Source: Pseudomonadota bacterium
GTDB taxonomy: Bacteria > Pseudomonadota > Gammaproteobacteria > Burkholderiales > Burkholderiaceae_E
Assembly (NCBI GenBank): GCA_963204785.1
Contig: CAUJHG010000041.1
Span: 1 to 64,000 of the forward strand
DNA length: 64,000 nt
Direction of reading: 5' to 3'
The notes beneath the pieces were generated by a model. It saw only the letters and a list, made by a program, of their open reading frames with translations, had not been told where the DNA came from and did no database searches. Shown here in pieces: positions 35,784-43,868 of this stretch. The position numbers and the translations under genes were made by a program. Positions within the stretch are counted from its first letter, which is position 1. Each line of letters opens with the position of its first letter.

Positions 35784-35801
35784 TTCGTCGGTTCCGACGA
35801 A
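35784..35801. promoter_or_regulatory. Perfect inverted repeat, likely operator
   Basis: TTCGTCGG-TT-CCGACGAA, 8-bp perfect arms, with the core TCGTCG-N4-CGACGA also seen twice at 27.85-27.91 kb. It lies in the 162-bp gap between the 3' end of the TetR gene (35840) and the flavoprotein pair (starting at 35677). The adjacent TetR protein is the obvious candidate ligand. Confidence 0.5.
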
Positions 35802-35839
35802 AGCGGGCTCGCATCTTCGCGTGTCCCGGATGGTGAGGG

Positions 35840-36502
35840 TCAGGTGGAGTCCGGGGGCTGCTTCGGAGCCAGTCCTCGCCTGAGCGTGGCCACCACTGTC
35901 TCGGCGATTGCGCCCAGATCGACGCGCTCCGGATCGAGGATCTTCTGGGCCAGGACACCACGCAGCTGCCCCATCAGCATCACTGCGGTCGATGCAGGGT
36001 CGACACTGGCGTCGATCTCGCCGCGCTCGATGCCGATGCGGACATGGGCTTCGAGATGATCCAGGTTGCGCCGGTTCGATTCACGGATCTCGTCGTGAAG
36101 CTCGGGCATCGACGAGACGGACTCCGCCCAGAGCACGTGGATCGCGCGGGCCCCGGGGGTGTCGGACAGGCCGAAGTAGCTGCGGACAGTGGCTTCGAGG
36201 AAGTCCAGTCCGGGACGCACCGTTCGTCCTGTCTGCGTCGTCATGCGGTTCTTCGAGACGCGCAGGTAGTCGCTGACGATGAAGGAATAGACGTCGAGCA
36301 GCAGCTGCTTCTTGGTCTTGAAGTGGTAATTGGGCAGTGAGTGGCTGTAGCCCGCAGCGCGACCGACCTCGGCGATGGACAGGCCCGAGGCTCCTTTCTC
36401 CGCGATCAACCGGATTGCCGCGTCGATCATCTTGCGGATCGCCTCTTCCCGCAGTTCGGCCTTGGTGCGGCGATCGTTCTCCGGGGGTGCTGGTCTGCTC
36501 AT
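35840..36502 (-). CDS. TetR-family regulator
   Basis: A 220-residue regulator with an N-terminal TetR HTH at about 22-68 (MIDAAIRLIAEKGASGLSIA, then GYSHSLPNYHFKTKKQLL). A C-terminal helical ligand/dimer domain follows (SYFGLSDTPGARAIHVLWAE). The ATG at 36502 fits the family start. It lies between the importer binding-protein gene and the flavoprotein pair on the same strand, so it may control either. A perfect palindrome lies just past its 3' end. Acyl-CoA or free acid ligands are common in this family, but the ligand here is unknown. Confidence 0.92.
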   Translation of the reverse strand: MSRPAPPENDRRTKAELREEAIRKMIDAAIRLIAEKGASGLSIAEVGRAAGYSHSLPNYHFKTKKQLLLDVYSFIVSDYLRVSKNRMTTQTGRTVRPGLDFLEATVRSYFGLSDTPGARAIHVLWAESVSSMPELHDEIRESNRRNLDHLEAHVRIGIERGEIDASVDPASTAVMLMGQLRGVLAQKILDPERVDLGAIAETVVATLRRGLAPKQPPDST

Positions 36503-36559
36503 GATGGATCCTGGGCGAGAAGGGCCGGCGGCGGCTGCCTCTGCCGGCCCTTGCCGCAA

Positions 36560-38116
36560 CTATTGTCGGTACATGTCGGCGAAGCGTACCAAGCCGTCCG
36601 GGACGACCGGCAGACCCTTCACGTGCTTCTTCGCGACGATGGTGTCAGACACGTTGTAGGTGTAGGCGTGCGCGACGATGTCGGTTGCCAGGAAGCGCGC
36701 AAGCTCCGAGTAGATCTGGGCACGCTTGGCAGGATCCACGGTGTTCATCCCCTGTTCCAGCAGCGCGTCGATCCGCGGGTGCTTGATGCCACCGTAGTTC
36801 GAGGAGGGAGTGACGTCGGCAAAGCGCGAGTGCAGGAAGGAGAAGGTGTTCACGTGCGGGTCGGCGCGGCCGGTGAAGCGGAACATCGCCGCCTCGAACT
36901 GCTTGGTGACCATGTTCTGCACCAGACGATTCTGGTCGAAGGGCTCCAGCGTGGCCGTGATGCCCACCTTGGCCCACATCTCCTGCAGCGACTGGACCAG
37001 GTGGCGCGTTCCCGGGTCGTTGTTGTAGCTGAGCGTGAACGCCACCGGCTTGCCGTACTCCTGGACCAGCTTCTTCGCCTGAGCTGGATCGAACTTCGGG
37101 TAGACGTCGGTCGGCTGCTTGATCGACGCCATGCCCTTGCCGAAGGGACTGTATGCAGGAGTCTGGACGCCGAAGCCGAGCGTGCGGATCAGGAGCTCAC
37201 GGTCCATCGCATGCGCGATGGCCTTGCGCACGCGGAGATCATCGAGCGGCGGCTTCCTGAGGTTGAGGTAGACGCCATCGGTGCCGAAGCCCGCCGGGAA
37301 GTAGGCGTCGACGCGCTTGTCGGACTTGGCCTGCGAGACGAAGTGCATCGTGGGCTGCAGGATGATGTCGGTCTGGCCGGACTTGAAGGCGGCCTCGCGG
37401 GTCTCGGTGTTCTGCATCCCGCGGAAGATCAGCTTGTCGAGATGGGGCTTGCCTTGCTGCCAGTAGTCAGGGTTGCGCTCGAAGACGATGCGGCTGTTGC
37501 GCACCCATTCGACGAACCTGAAGGGGCCGGTGCCGACGGGCTTCGTGCCGATTCCCTGCGGGTCGGCCTTCAGCGCGGCCGGTGACACCATCGTGCCCGG
37601 CGCGTCCGCGAGAACCGTCGGCAGGGCGGCGTTCGGGTTCTTCAGCGTGAGCTCGACCGTCAGCGGGTCGATCGCCTTCCACTCCTTGAATTCCTGTGTC
37701 TGGGACAGGCAGCGGCAGCGGTTGGCAGGATTGCTGGTCCGGTCGAAGTTCGCGAGGACCGCCGCTGCGTCCAGCGGGCTGCCGTCGTGGAACTTGATGC
37801 CGGGGCGCAGCTTGAAGCGCCAGGTCTTGATGTCGTCCGAGACCGTGTAGCTCTCGATCAGGAACGGCACGGTCTTGCCGTCCGGGGCGATGTCGAAGAG
37901 GGCCTCGTAGACAGGTGTGGCGAGCTGCCGCTCCGTGAAGGTGCCGGTGCGGATCGGGTCGATGACCGCCGGGTCCTGCGCCAGTCCGATCGCCAGGATC
38001 CCGCCCTTCCTGGGCTCGGCGGCCGAGAGGGGCAGGGCCATCGCGCCGGCGAGCACGCCGGTCACGAGCGCGCAGAGGATTCGCCGGGTGCCCCGGATTC
38101 GCCAGTTGCCGTTCAT
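36560..38116 (-). CDS. ABC importer substrate-binding protein, family 5
   Basis: Periplasmic binding protein of the peptide/nickel class, 518 residues. The signal peptide is RRILCALVTGVLAGAMALPLSA, and mature AAEPRKGGILAIGLAQDPAVIDP follows. FTERQLATPVYEALFD, RLRPGIKFHDGSP-type and VGTGPFRFVEWV segments are conserved. The ATG at 38116 is preceded by AGGAGA. It completes the importer whose permeases and ATPases lie upstream at 42045-38225, after a 108-bp gap that contains a short CGGGC/GCCCG hairpin at 38181-38193. Ligand unknown; the operon context suggests an acid or conjugate destined for CoA activation. Confidence 0.93.
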   Translation of the reverse strand: MNGNWRIRGTRRILCALVTGVLAGAMALPLSAAEPRKGGILAIGLAQDPAVIDPIRTGTFTERQLATPVYEALFDIAPDGKTVPFLIESYTVSDDIKTWRFKLRPGIKFHDGSPLDAAAVLANFDRTSNPANRCRCLSQTQEFKEWKAIDPLTVELTLKNPNAALPTVLADAPGTMVSPAALKADPQGIGTKPVGTGPFRFVEWVRNSRIVFERNPDYWQQGKPHLDKLIFRGMQNTETREAAFKSGQTDIILQPTMHFVSQAKSDKRVDAYFPAGFGTDGVYLNLRKPPLDDLRVRKAIAHAMDRELLIRTLGFGVQTPAYSPFGKGMASIKQPTDVYPKFDPAQAKKLVQEYGKPVAFTLSYNNDPGTRHLVQSLQEMWAKVGITATLEPFDQNRLVQNMVTKQFEAAMFRFTGRADPHVNTFSFLHSRFADVTPSSNYGGIKHPRIDALLEQGMNTVDPAKRAQIYSELARFLATDIVAHAYTYNVSDTIVAKKHVKGLPVVPDGLVRFADMYRQ

Positions 38117-38224
38117 TCGTCTGTCTCCTGTGAGTGAGATCCAGTGTGTGACGTGACCGCGCGCGACGGCCACCGATGCACGGGCAGTGCCCGGCGCATT
38201 CCTTTGATCACGCCGACCCCTGCT

Positions 38225-39256
38225 TCATGCTGGTGCTGCAGGGGTTGGCGCCGGCCGGCCCACCTCGATCGGGTGGTGGCAGGCGACGAAGTGCCCGTCG
38301 ACACCTGCGACCGGGGTGATGCGGGGCTCCTCGATCGCACAGCGTTCGCTGGCGCGGGGACAACGCGTCCGGAAGCGGCAGCCGGAGGGGACCGCCATCG
38401 GTGAGGGCGTTTCGCCGCGGGCCACTGTTTCCCGTTCGGAGCGGCGGCGCGGCGTCATGGAAGGAACGGACGCCAGCAAGGTCGCAGTGTAGGGATGACG
38501 TGGCCGCGAATAGAGTGCGTCGGCGGGGGCGATCTCGCAGACCTTGCCGAGGTACATCACCATCACGCGGTCGCTGATGCCCTTGACGACGCTCAGGTCG
38601 TGCGAGATGAAGAGCATCGTCAGCCCATAGGCCTGCTTCGCGTCCTCGAGCAGGTTCAGCACCTGCGCCTGCACCGATACGTCGAGTGCGGAAACCGGCT
38701 CGTCGCAGACCAGAAGCTCCGGTTCGAGCACCAGGGCGCGCGCGATGCTGACGCGCTGGCACTGACCGCCGGAAAGTTCATAGGGGCGCCGGTTGCCGAG
38801 CACAGCGCCATCGAGGCCGACACGCTGCAGCATCTTCATGGCGACTTCCCGGCGCGTGGCCGCGTTGCCGCGTCCAGCCACCAGCAGCGGCATCTGGACG
38901 ACGTCCAGGACGCTGTGGGCGGGATTGAGCGAGGACATCGGATCCTGGAAGACCATCTGCATCCGGAAGCGCAGCTCACGCAGCTTCGCGCCGCGCAAGG
39001 TGTGGACCGGCTGGCCATCGAAGTGCACCGATCCGCTGTCCGGCGCAGGCAGGCAGAGCAGTGCGCGCGCAAGCGTCGACTTTCCAGAGCCGGACTCGCC
39101 CACCACGCCGAGCGTCTCGCCGCGCAGCAGTTCGAAGGACACGTCCGAGAGTGCCTGGACGCGTCGCCCACCCTTGGCGCGGAAGGTGCGCACGAGCTTG
39201 CGCGCGCTGAGCAGGGCGCCATCGCCTCGCAGGTGATCGGTTCCGCTACCGGCCAT
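38225..39256 (-). CDS. Peptide-type ABC importer ATPase, DppF/OppF-like
   Basis: A 343-residue ATPase. Walker A is GESGSGKS at about 53-60, the signature ELSGGQCQRVSIA, and Walker [13 protein letters not shown]. The C-terminal HPYTATLLASVPSMTP and CRFRTRCPRASERC cysteine cluster fit the F-subunit. It follows the D-type ATPase by 37 bases and precedes the binding protein. The signature has Cys where Arg is usual (GGQCQR), a mild deviation. Confidence 0.94.
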   Translation of the reverse strand: MAGSGTDHLRGDGALLSARKLVRTFRAKGGRRVQALSDVSFELLRGETLGVVGESGSGKSTLARALLCLPAPDSGSVHFDGQPVHTLRGAKLRELRFRMQMVFQDPMSSLNPAHSVLDVVQMPLLVAGRGNAATRREVAMKMLQRVGLDGAVLGNRRPYELSGGQCQRVSIARALVLEPELLVCDEPVSALDVSVQAQVLNLLEDAKQAYGLTMLFISHDLSVVKGISDRVMVMYLGKVCEIAPADALYSRPRHPYTATLLASVPSMTPRRRSERETVARGETPSPMAVPSGCRFRTRCPRASERCAIEEPRITPVAGVDGHFVACHHPIEVGRPAPTPAAPA

Positions 39257-39293
39257 TGCAGTCTCGTCGGGTCGAAGCCACGGTCTGGTTCAT

Positions 39294-40274
39294 TCAGAGG
39301 CCTTCCACCGGATGCCAGCAGGCAAAGCCATGGTTGTCATCGGCCTGCGTCCATTCGGGCTGCGTGGAATCGCATCGCTCGTCCCGGTAGCCGCAGCGCG
39401 GAGCGAACCGGCAACCGGGTGGCGGTGCGATCAGGTTCGGGGGCTGCCCTTCGATCACCGGGAGCCGCGCGTGCGAGGGGGTGTCGATGCGAGGCGCCGA
39501 CTGGAGCAGGGCTTCGGTGTAGCGCATCCGCGGACCTTGCAGCACGTCGGCGACGCTCCCGTTCTCGACGATCCGGCCCGCGTACATCACGGCCACCTCG
39601 TCGCACATCTCGGCGACGACGCCGAGGTTGTGCGTGATCAGCACCATCGCCATCGAATGCGCGTCCTGGAGGCGGCGCAGGAGCTCCAGGATCTGCGCCT
39701 GCACGGTCACGTCCAGGGCGGTGGTCGGCTCGTCGGCAATCAGCAGCCTGGGATTGCAGGCCAGCGCGATCGCGATGACCACCCGTTGCCGCATTCCGCC
39801 CGACATCCGGTGGGCGTACTCGCGGGCGCGCTGGCGCGGGTCCGCGATCCCGACTTCGGCCAGGAGTTCGACCGCCCGCTCGGCGGCGGCCCTATTCGAA
39901 AGATCGGTGTGCTGCCGCAGCACCTGCTCGATCTGTCGGCCGATCGTGAGCACCGGATTCAGCGAGGTCATCGGATCCTGGAAGATCATTGCGATCTCCT
40001 TTCCCCGGATGGAGCGCATCTGCGCCTCGCCGAGCCGGCGCAGATCGCGCCCGTCGAAGAGCACGCGCCCGCCGGCCTCGAGCGTCCGGTCCGCGGGAAG
40101 CAGTCCGATGATGCTGCGTGCCAGCACCGATTTCCCGGACCCTGACTCGCCGACGATGCCGATGGTGCGACCGGCATGCAGGGTGAACGACACTCCGTCG
40201 ACGGCACGCAGGATGCCGTGCGGCAGGGCGAAGTGAGTCGCGAGGTTCTCGACCTCGAGCAGCAGTCCGCTCAT
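39294..40274 (-). CDS. Peptide-type ABC importer ATPase, DppD/OppD-like
   Basis: A 326-residue ATPase. Walker A is GESGSGKS at about 42-49, the signature RMSGGMRQRVVIA, and Walker [13 protein letters not shown], with ITHNLG at the H-loop. The C-terminal tail carries CRFAPRCGYRDERC. The ATG at 40274 (MSGLLLEVENLATHF) overlaps the stop of the permease gene (ATGA), so I set the start there although the frame is open further upstream. It forms a heterodimer with the F-type ATPase. Confidence 0.94.
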   Translation of the reverse strand: MSGLLLEVENLATHFALPHGILRAVDGVSFTLHAGRTIGIVGESGSGKSVLARSIIGLLPADRTLEAGGRVLFDGRDLRRLGEAQMRSIRGKEIAMIFQDPMTSLNPVLTIGRQIEQVLRQHTDLSNRAAAERAVELLAEVGIADPRQRAREYAHRMSGGMRQRVVIAIALACNPRLLIADEPTTALDVTVQAQILELLRRLQDAHSMAMVLITHNLGVVAEMCDEVAVMYAGRIVENGSVADVLQGPRMRYTEALLQSAPRIDTPSHARLPVIEGQPPNLIAPPPGCRFAPRCGYRDERCDSTQPEWTQADDNHGFACWHPVEGL

Positions 40275-41086
40275 GCGGCCCCCGCTCGATTGTCGATGCG
40301 CCGCTGGATGTCTTCTCCTACCAGGTTGAGAGCGAAGATGGTCAGCAGCAGCATCAGGGCCGGAAAGAACACCGCGTGCGGCGCCTCGAGTACGCGTGAC
40401 TGTTCGCTGGCCATCAGCGAGCCCAGCGACGGGGCCGGCGGAGGCACGCCCAGGCCGAGGAAGCTCAGGCCGGCTTCGGCGAGCGCCGCGACCGCGATCA
40501 GCAGCAGCGCGTAGGCCATCAGTGCCGGGACGAGGTTGGGCAGCAGCTCCCGGAAGATGATGCGCATGTTGCCCATGCCGGCGGCACGTGCCGCGGTCAC
40601 GAACTCCAGCCCGCTGAATCGCATCGTGTTGGCGCGTGCGATTCGCACGACCGCGGGCGTGAAGACTATGCCCAGCGCGATGATCACCTTGAGCATCGCC
40701 TCGCCGGGATAGGCGACCATGGCGATGATCAGCACCAGGGGCGGGAAGGCGAGCAGGACGTTGACGAGCATCAGGATGATGCGCTCCACCCAGCCGCGGA
40801 AGTAGCCGGCGCAGATTCCCAGCAGCCCGCCGGCCATCAGACCGAGCGCCACCGAGCCGAAGCTGACGATCAGCGTGATGCGAAAGCCGTGGATGGTGCG
40901 GGAGAAGACGTCGCGGCCCAGCGAATCGGCGCCGAACCAGCGCGTTGCGTCCGGGGCTGCCAGCATGCTTTCCAGGCTTTGCTGGAGCGGATCCTTCAGC
41001 GGCAGCCACTGGACCGTGAGCGTGGCCAGCAGGACGAGGCCGAGCCAGACCAGCGAGAAGCGGTAGAGAACGGAAGTGGACTTCAT
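40271..41086 (-). CDS. Peptide-type ABC importer permease, DppC-like
   Basis: Inner-membrane permease of 271 residues with about six helices. The N-terminal RWFGADSLGRDVFSRTIHGFR is the DppC/OppC hallmark. The ATPase-contacting EAA loop is EFVTAARAAGMGNMRIIFRE. GLSFLGLGVPPPAPSLGSLM near the end is also typical. It overlaps the D-type ATPase start by four bases and lies 2 bases after the B-type permease, so the transport genes are tightly coupled. Confidence 0.95.
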   Translation of the reverse strand: MKSTSVLYRFSLVWLGLVLLATLTVQWLPLKDPLQQSLESMLAAPDATRWFGADSLGRDVFSRTIHGFRITLIVSFGSVALGLMAGGLLGICAGYFRGWVERIILMLVNVLLAFPPLVLIIAMVAYPGEAMLKVIIALGIVFTPAVVRIARANTMRFSGLEFVTAARAAGMGNMRIIFRELLPNLVPALMAYALLLIAVAALAEAGLSFLGLGVPPPAPSLGSLMASEQSRVLEAPHAVFFPALMLLLTIFALNLVGEDIQRRIDNRAGAA

Positions 41087-41088
41087 CG

Positions 41089-42045
41089 TCAGGCTCCCGC
41101 GTCCCGCAGCAGGCGCGGGTCCACCACCGCGTAGACGAGGTCGGTGAGCAGGTTGATGACGATGAACATGACGCCGACGAACAGCACGATGCCTTGCGTC
41201 ATCAGGTATTCCTGCTGGTAGACCGACTCGACCAGCAACTGGCCGATGCCCGGAAGCGCGAACATCGTCTCGATGATGATCGCCCCTCCCATCAGGCGCC
41301 CCATGTTGACGCCGACCACGGTGATCAGGTTCAGCGAGGACGGGCGCAGCGCGTTCTGGATCAGGATCCGCCAGGTGGGCAGTCCCATGCCGCGGGCCAG
41401 CGAGATGTAGTTCTGCTGCAGGGTGGAGACCATCTCGCTGCGCAGCAGCCGCAGGTAGATCGGCGCCTCGGTCAGTGCCAGCGCAGTGACCGGCAGGATC
41501 ATGCTCTCGATGTTGTCGCGTAGCCCTTCCTCGAGCGAGACGAACCCGGTTGCCGGCAGCCAGCCCAACTGCAGGGCGAACACGTAGATCAGCCCGAGGG
41601 CGAGCACGAAGGACGGCAGCGAGAGCTTCACCAGGCAGAACATCAGCGTCGCGTGGTCGAACGCGCTGCCACGGCGATACGCGCTCCAGATCGCCAGCGG
41701 GATCGCGATCACGAGGGCGAGCAACTGGGTGAGCAGGATCAGCTCGATCGTGACGGGAAGTCGGGAGAGGATGACCTCGAGCGTCGGTTCGCCCGAATGG
41801 ATGCTGTTGCCGAAGTTGCCCTGGAGCAGATTGCCGAGCCAGGTCAGGTAGCGCACCCAGATCGGCTGGTCCAGTCCGAGTTCCTGACGAAGCGCCGCCA
41901 CGCGTTCCGGGGTGGCCGCGTCCGAGAGGATCACCAGGGCCAGGTCGCCGGGCAGCAGGGCAATCAGCAGGAAGCTCACGATCGACACCGCAAGCAGGGT
42001 CGCCAGCAGGCCGCCCGTGGCGGTCGCGAAGCGTCTCATGGACAT
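41089..42045 (-). CDS. Peptide-type ABC importer permease, DppB-like
   Basis: Permease of 318 residues with about six helices. ALLPGDLALVILSDAATPE and LGLDQPIWVRYLTWLGNLL, then GNFGNSI, are the DppB/OppB N-terminal signature. The EAA loop is NYISLARGMGLPTWRILIQN, and the C-terminus DLVYAVVDPRL is standard. The ATG at 42045 is preceded by GGAGGAG. It begins 69 bases after the aldolase-like gene on the same strand, so the DUF35-aldolase pair may be transcribed with this importer. Confidence 0.95.
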   Translation of the reverse strand: MSMRRFATATGGLLATLLAVSIVSFLLIALLPGDLALVILSDAATPERVAALRQELGLDQPIWVRYLTWLGNLLQGNFGNSIHSGEPTLEVILSRLPVTIELILLTQLLALVIAIPLAIWSAYRRGSAFDHATLMFCLVKLSLPSFVLALGLIYVFALQLGWLPATGFVSLEEGLRDNIESMILPVTALALTEAPIYLRLLRSEMVSTLQQNYISLARGMGLPTWRILIQNALRPSSLNLITVVGVNMGRLMGGAIIIETMFALPGIGQLLVESVYQQEYLMTQGIVLFVGVMFIVINLLTDLVYAVVDPRLLRDAGA

Positions 42046-42114
42046 CGTTCCGGTCTCCTCCCTGGTCCGGTCCCCGCGGTCGGGATCGGGCGCGCGCCCG
42101 GTTCCGCCTCGTCC

Positions 42115-43266
42115 TCAGTCGCGCTGCAGCGTGTGCACGTAGCAGACCGCACCGACGCCGACCATGTGCGCCAGGCCGGTGCGTGCGCCGGCGTGCTGAC
42201 GTTCCCCGGCGACGCCGCGCAACTGCAGGGCGATCTCGCCGATCTGGCCCACGCCGGTCGGTCCGATCGGGTGCCCCATCGCGATCAGTCCACCGGAGGG
42301 ATTGATCGCGCAGCGTCCGCCGATGTCCCAGGCGCCCTCCATGAGTTGCGCCACGGCGGTGCCGGGCTCACACAGACCCATCGCCTCGACGTACTCGACT
42401 TCCTCGACCGTGAAGGCATCGTGCAGTTCGACCACATCGATCTGGTCCGGACGCAGGCCTGCCTCGCGCAGGGCGATCCGGGTGGTCTCCGAGGTCAGCG
42501 TCGCGTCGAAGCTGCCGGGGTCTGCGTAGACGCGCTCGCTGCGCGCGGCCGATCCGGTGACGCGCACCGGCTTGTCGCCGCAGACGCCGAGGCGCCGGAT
42601 CGCCTCCTCCGAGGCGATGATCACCGCGGCCGCGCCCTCGCCCACCGGGGTGCACTGCAGGGTCGTGAAGTTGCCCGACACGATCCGGCCACCGAGGATC
42701 TCGTCGAGCGTGCGCGCCTGCTGGCGCTGCGCGTTGGGGTTCTTCGCACCGTTGGCGTGATTCTTGACGGCGACGCGGGCAATGTCGTCGGGCGAAACTC
42801 CCCAGCGCTGTGCGTACTGGTCCGCCAGCAGTGCGAAGTGCGTGAAGGGAACGATCGCGTCGTTGGCGAGGCTGGCAATCCCGGTGTGTGCTTCGGCGCG
42901 GCCGCGCGGTGCGAGGTGCTTGTCCACGCCCAGCACCAGCGCAACATCGGAAACTCCGCTGGCCACCTCGATGCAGGCCTTGCGAAATGCAGCCGAGCTC
43001 GACGCCGAGGCGTTCTCGATGTGCACCAGCTCCACGCCGCTGGCCCCCAGGTGGCGCAGGATCGCCCGGCCCGGTGCCATCGGCAGCAGTGCGGTTGCGA
43101 CATACGCGCTCTGCACCTCGGGCCATTCGATGCCTGCGTCCGTGAGTGCGCCGCGCACTGCCGCCAGACCGAGCGTCACGAAGGTGGTGTCGCTCGGATT
43201 CTGGTAGCGGTGCCAGCCGGCACCGATCACGTAGACCGGCCGCATGTCCTTCAGGGTCTTGGGCAT
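42115..43266 (-). CDS. Thiolase-fold protein without catalytic cysteines (Ltp2-like aldolase candidate)
   Basis: A 383-residue protein, very similar to that at 61525 and less so to 24949. The thiolase nucleophile Cys is replaced by Ala86 (ENASASSSAAF), and HDCF is LHDAF. The GHP His (MGHPIGPTG) and NPSGG loop remain. It starts MPKTLKDMRPVYVIGAGWHR. A DUF35 gene lies 16 bases upstream. The upstream frame extension overlaps DUF35 and is not coding. Probably it forms a two-protein C-C-cleaving complex (retro-aldolase) on a beta-hydroxyacyl-CoA. A non-enzymatic acyl-CoA-binding role is the alternative. Confidence 0.85.
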   Translation of the reverse strand: MPKTLKDMRPVYVIGAGWHRYQNPSDTTFVTLGLAAVRGALTDAGIEWPEVQSAYVATALLPMAPGRAILRHLGASGVELVHIENASASSSAAFRKACIEVASGVSDVALVLGVDKHLAPRGRAEAHTGIASLANDAIVPFTHFALLADQYAQRWGVSPDDIARVAVKNHANGAKNPNAQRQQARTLDEILGGRIVSGNFTTLQCTPVGEGAAAVIIASEEAIRRLGVCGDKPVRVTGSAARSERVYADPGSFDATLTSETTRIALREAGLRPDQIDVVELHDAFTVEEVEYVEAMGLCEPGTAVAQLMEGAWDIGGRCAINPSGGLIAMGHPIGPTGVGQIGEIALQLRGVAGERQHAGARTGLAHMVGVGAVCYVHTLQRD

Positions 43267-43282
43267 GTGTTCCTCGTTTCGA

Positions 43283-43693
43283 TCAGTTTTCGGGAGTGAA
43301 GCGCAGGTCCACGAGCGCCTCGCCGGCGTCCGAGCGGCCGACTTCGACGAGGCAGGCCCGCAGGCCGGTGCCCACCGGCAGGCGCTCGGTGCTGTCCTCG
43401 GCCAGCAGGGTGCGCACCACCGGCCCATCGTCGAGCCTGATCGATGCCACCACGAACGGTGCCTTGCGGTCCTTGGCTGCATGCAGCAGTACCCGGGCGG
43501 AGGCCACCAGCTTTCCCCGGCCTTGCAGGAGCGCAGGCTGCAGGGCTTCGCCCGTGCGCCCGCAGACTTCGCAGCCGTAGGTCTGCATCGGGAAGAAGAC
43601 GTGACCGCAGGTGCAGCGCCCCCCGCGCAGTTGCGCAATGCCGCCGCTGCTGTCGGTCGGGACGGTGTACAGGTCGGGTTTGAGGGCTTGCAT
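43283..43693 (-). CDS. DUF35 OB-fold/Zn-ribbon partner of the thiolase-fold protein
   Basis: A 136-residue protein with zinc-ribbon cysteines C27, C29, C41, C44 (CTC and CEVC flanking GHVFFPMQTYG) and an OB fold (GKLVASARVLLHAA, PFVVASIRLDDGPVVRTLL). The start at 43693 (MQALKPDLYTVP) follows AGAGGAA. It is the first gene of the long leftward run and faces the divergent AT-rich promoter region. It is followed by its aldolase-like partner and then by an ABC importer. Confidence 0.87.
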   Translation of the reverse strand: MQALKPDLYTVPTDSSGGIAQLRGGRCTCGHVFFPMQTYGCEVCGRTGEALQPALLQGRGKLVASARVLLHAAKDRKAPFVVASIRLDDGPVVRTLLAEDSTERLPVGTGLRACLVEVGRSDAGEALVDLRFTPEN

Positions 43694-43868
43694 GTCAGGT
43701 GGTTCCTCTCGTGACGCCGATGGGACGGGCAGAGTCTGCATTCTTGACTAGATATTGATCAAGCGAATAGCGAAAGAATCAGGGTTAACACCTATTCGAT
43801 TCTGAAACTGCTTGTTGCGTGTCAAGCATCTAGGATATGTTCGGAGGATCCCAAGGGGAGTCCTGCCT
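43694..43868. promoter_or_regulatory. AT-rich divergent promoter with nested inverted repeats
   Basis: A 175-bp gap between the leftward DUF35-aldolase-importer genes and the rightward CoA-transferase operon. In 43741-43800 only 22 of 60 bases are G or C, a sharp drop from the surroundings. It contains CGAATAG/CTATTCG (43764-43770 and 43792-43798), AGAATC/GATTCT (43775-43780 and 43798-43803), CTTGA/TCAAG (43743-43747 and 43759-43763) and the GTTAAC palindrome. TTGTTG at 43812 with TATGTT at 43836 (18-base spacing) is a weak rightward promoter candidate. It most likely serves both operons under common control. Confidence 0.5.
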
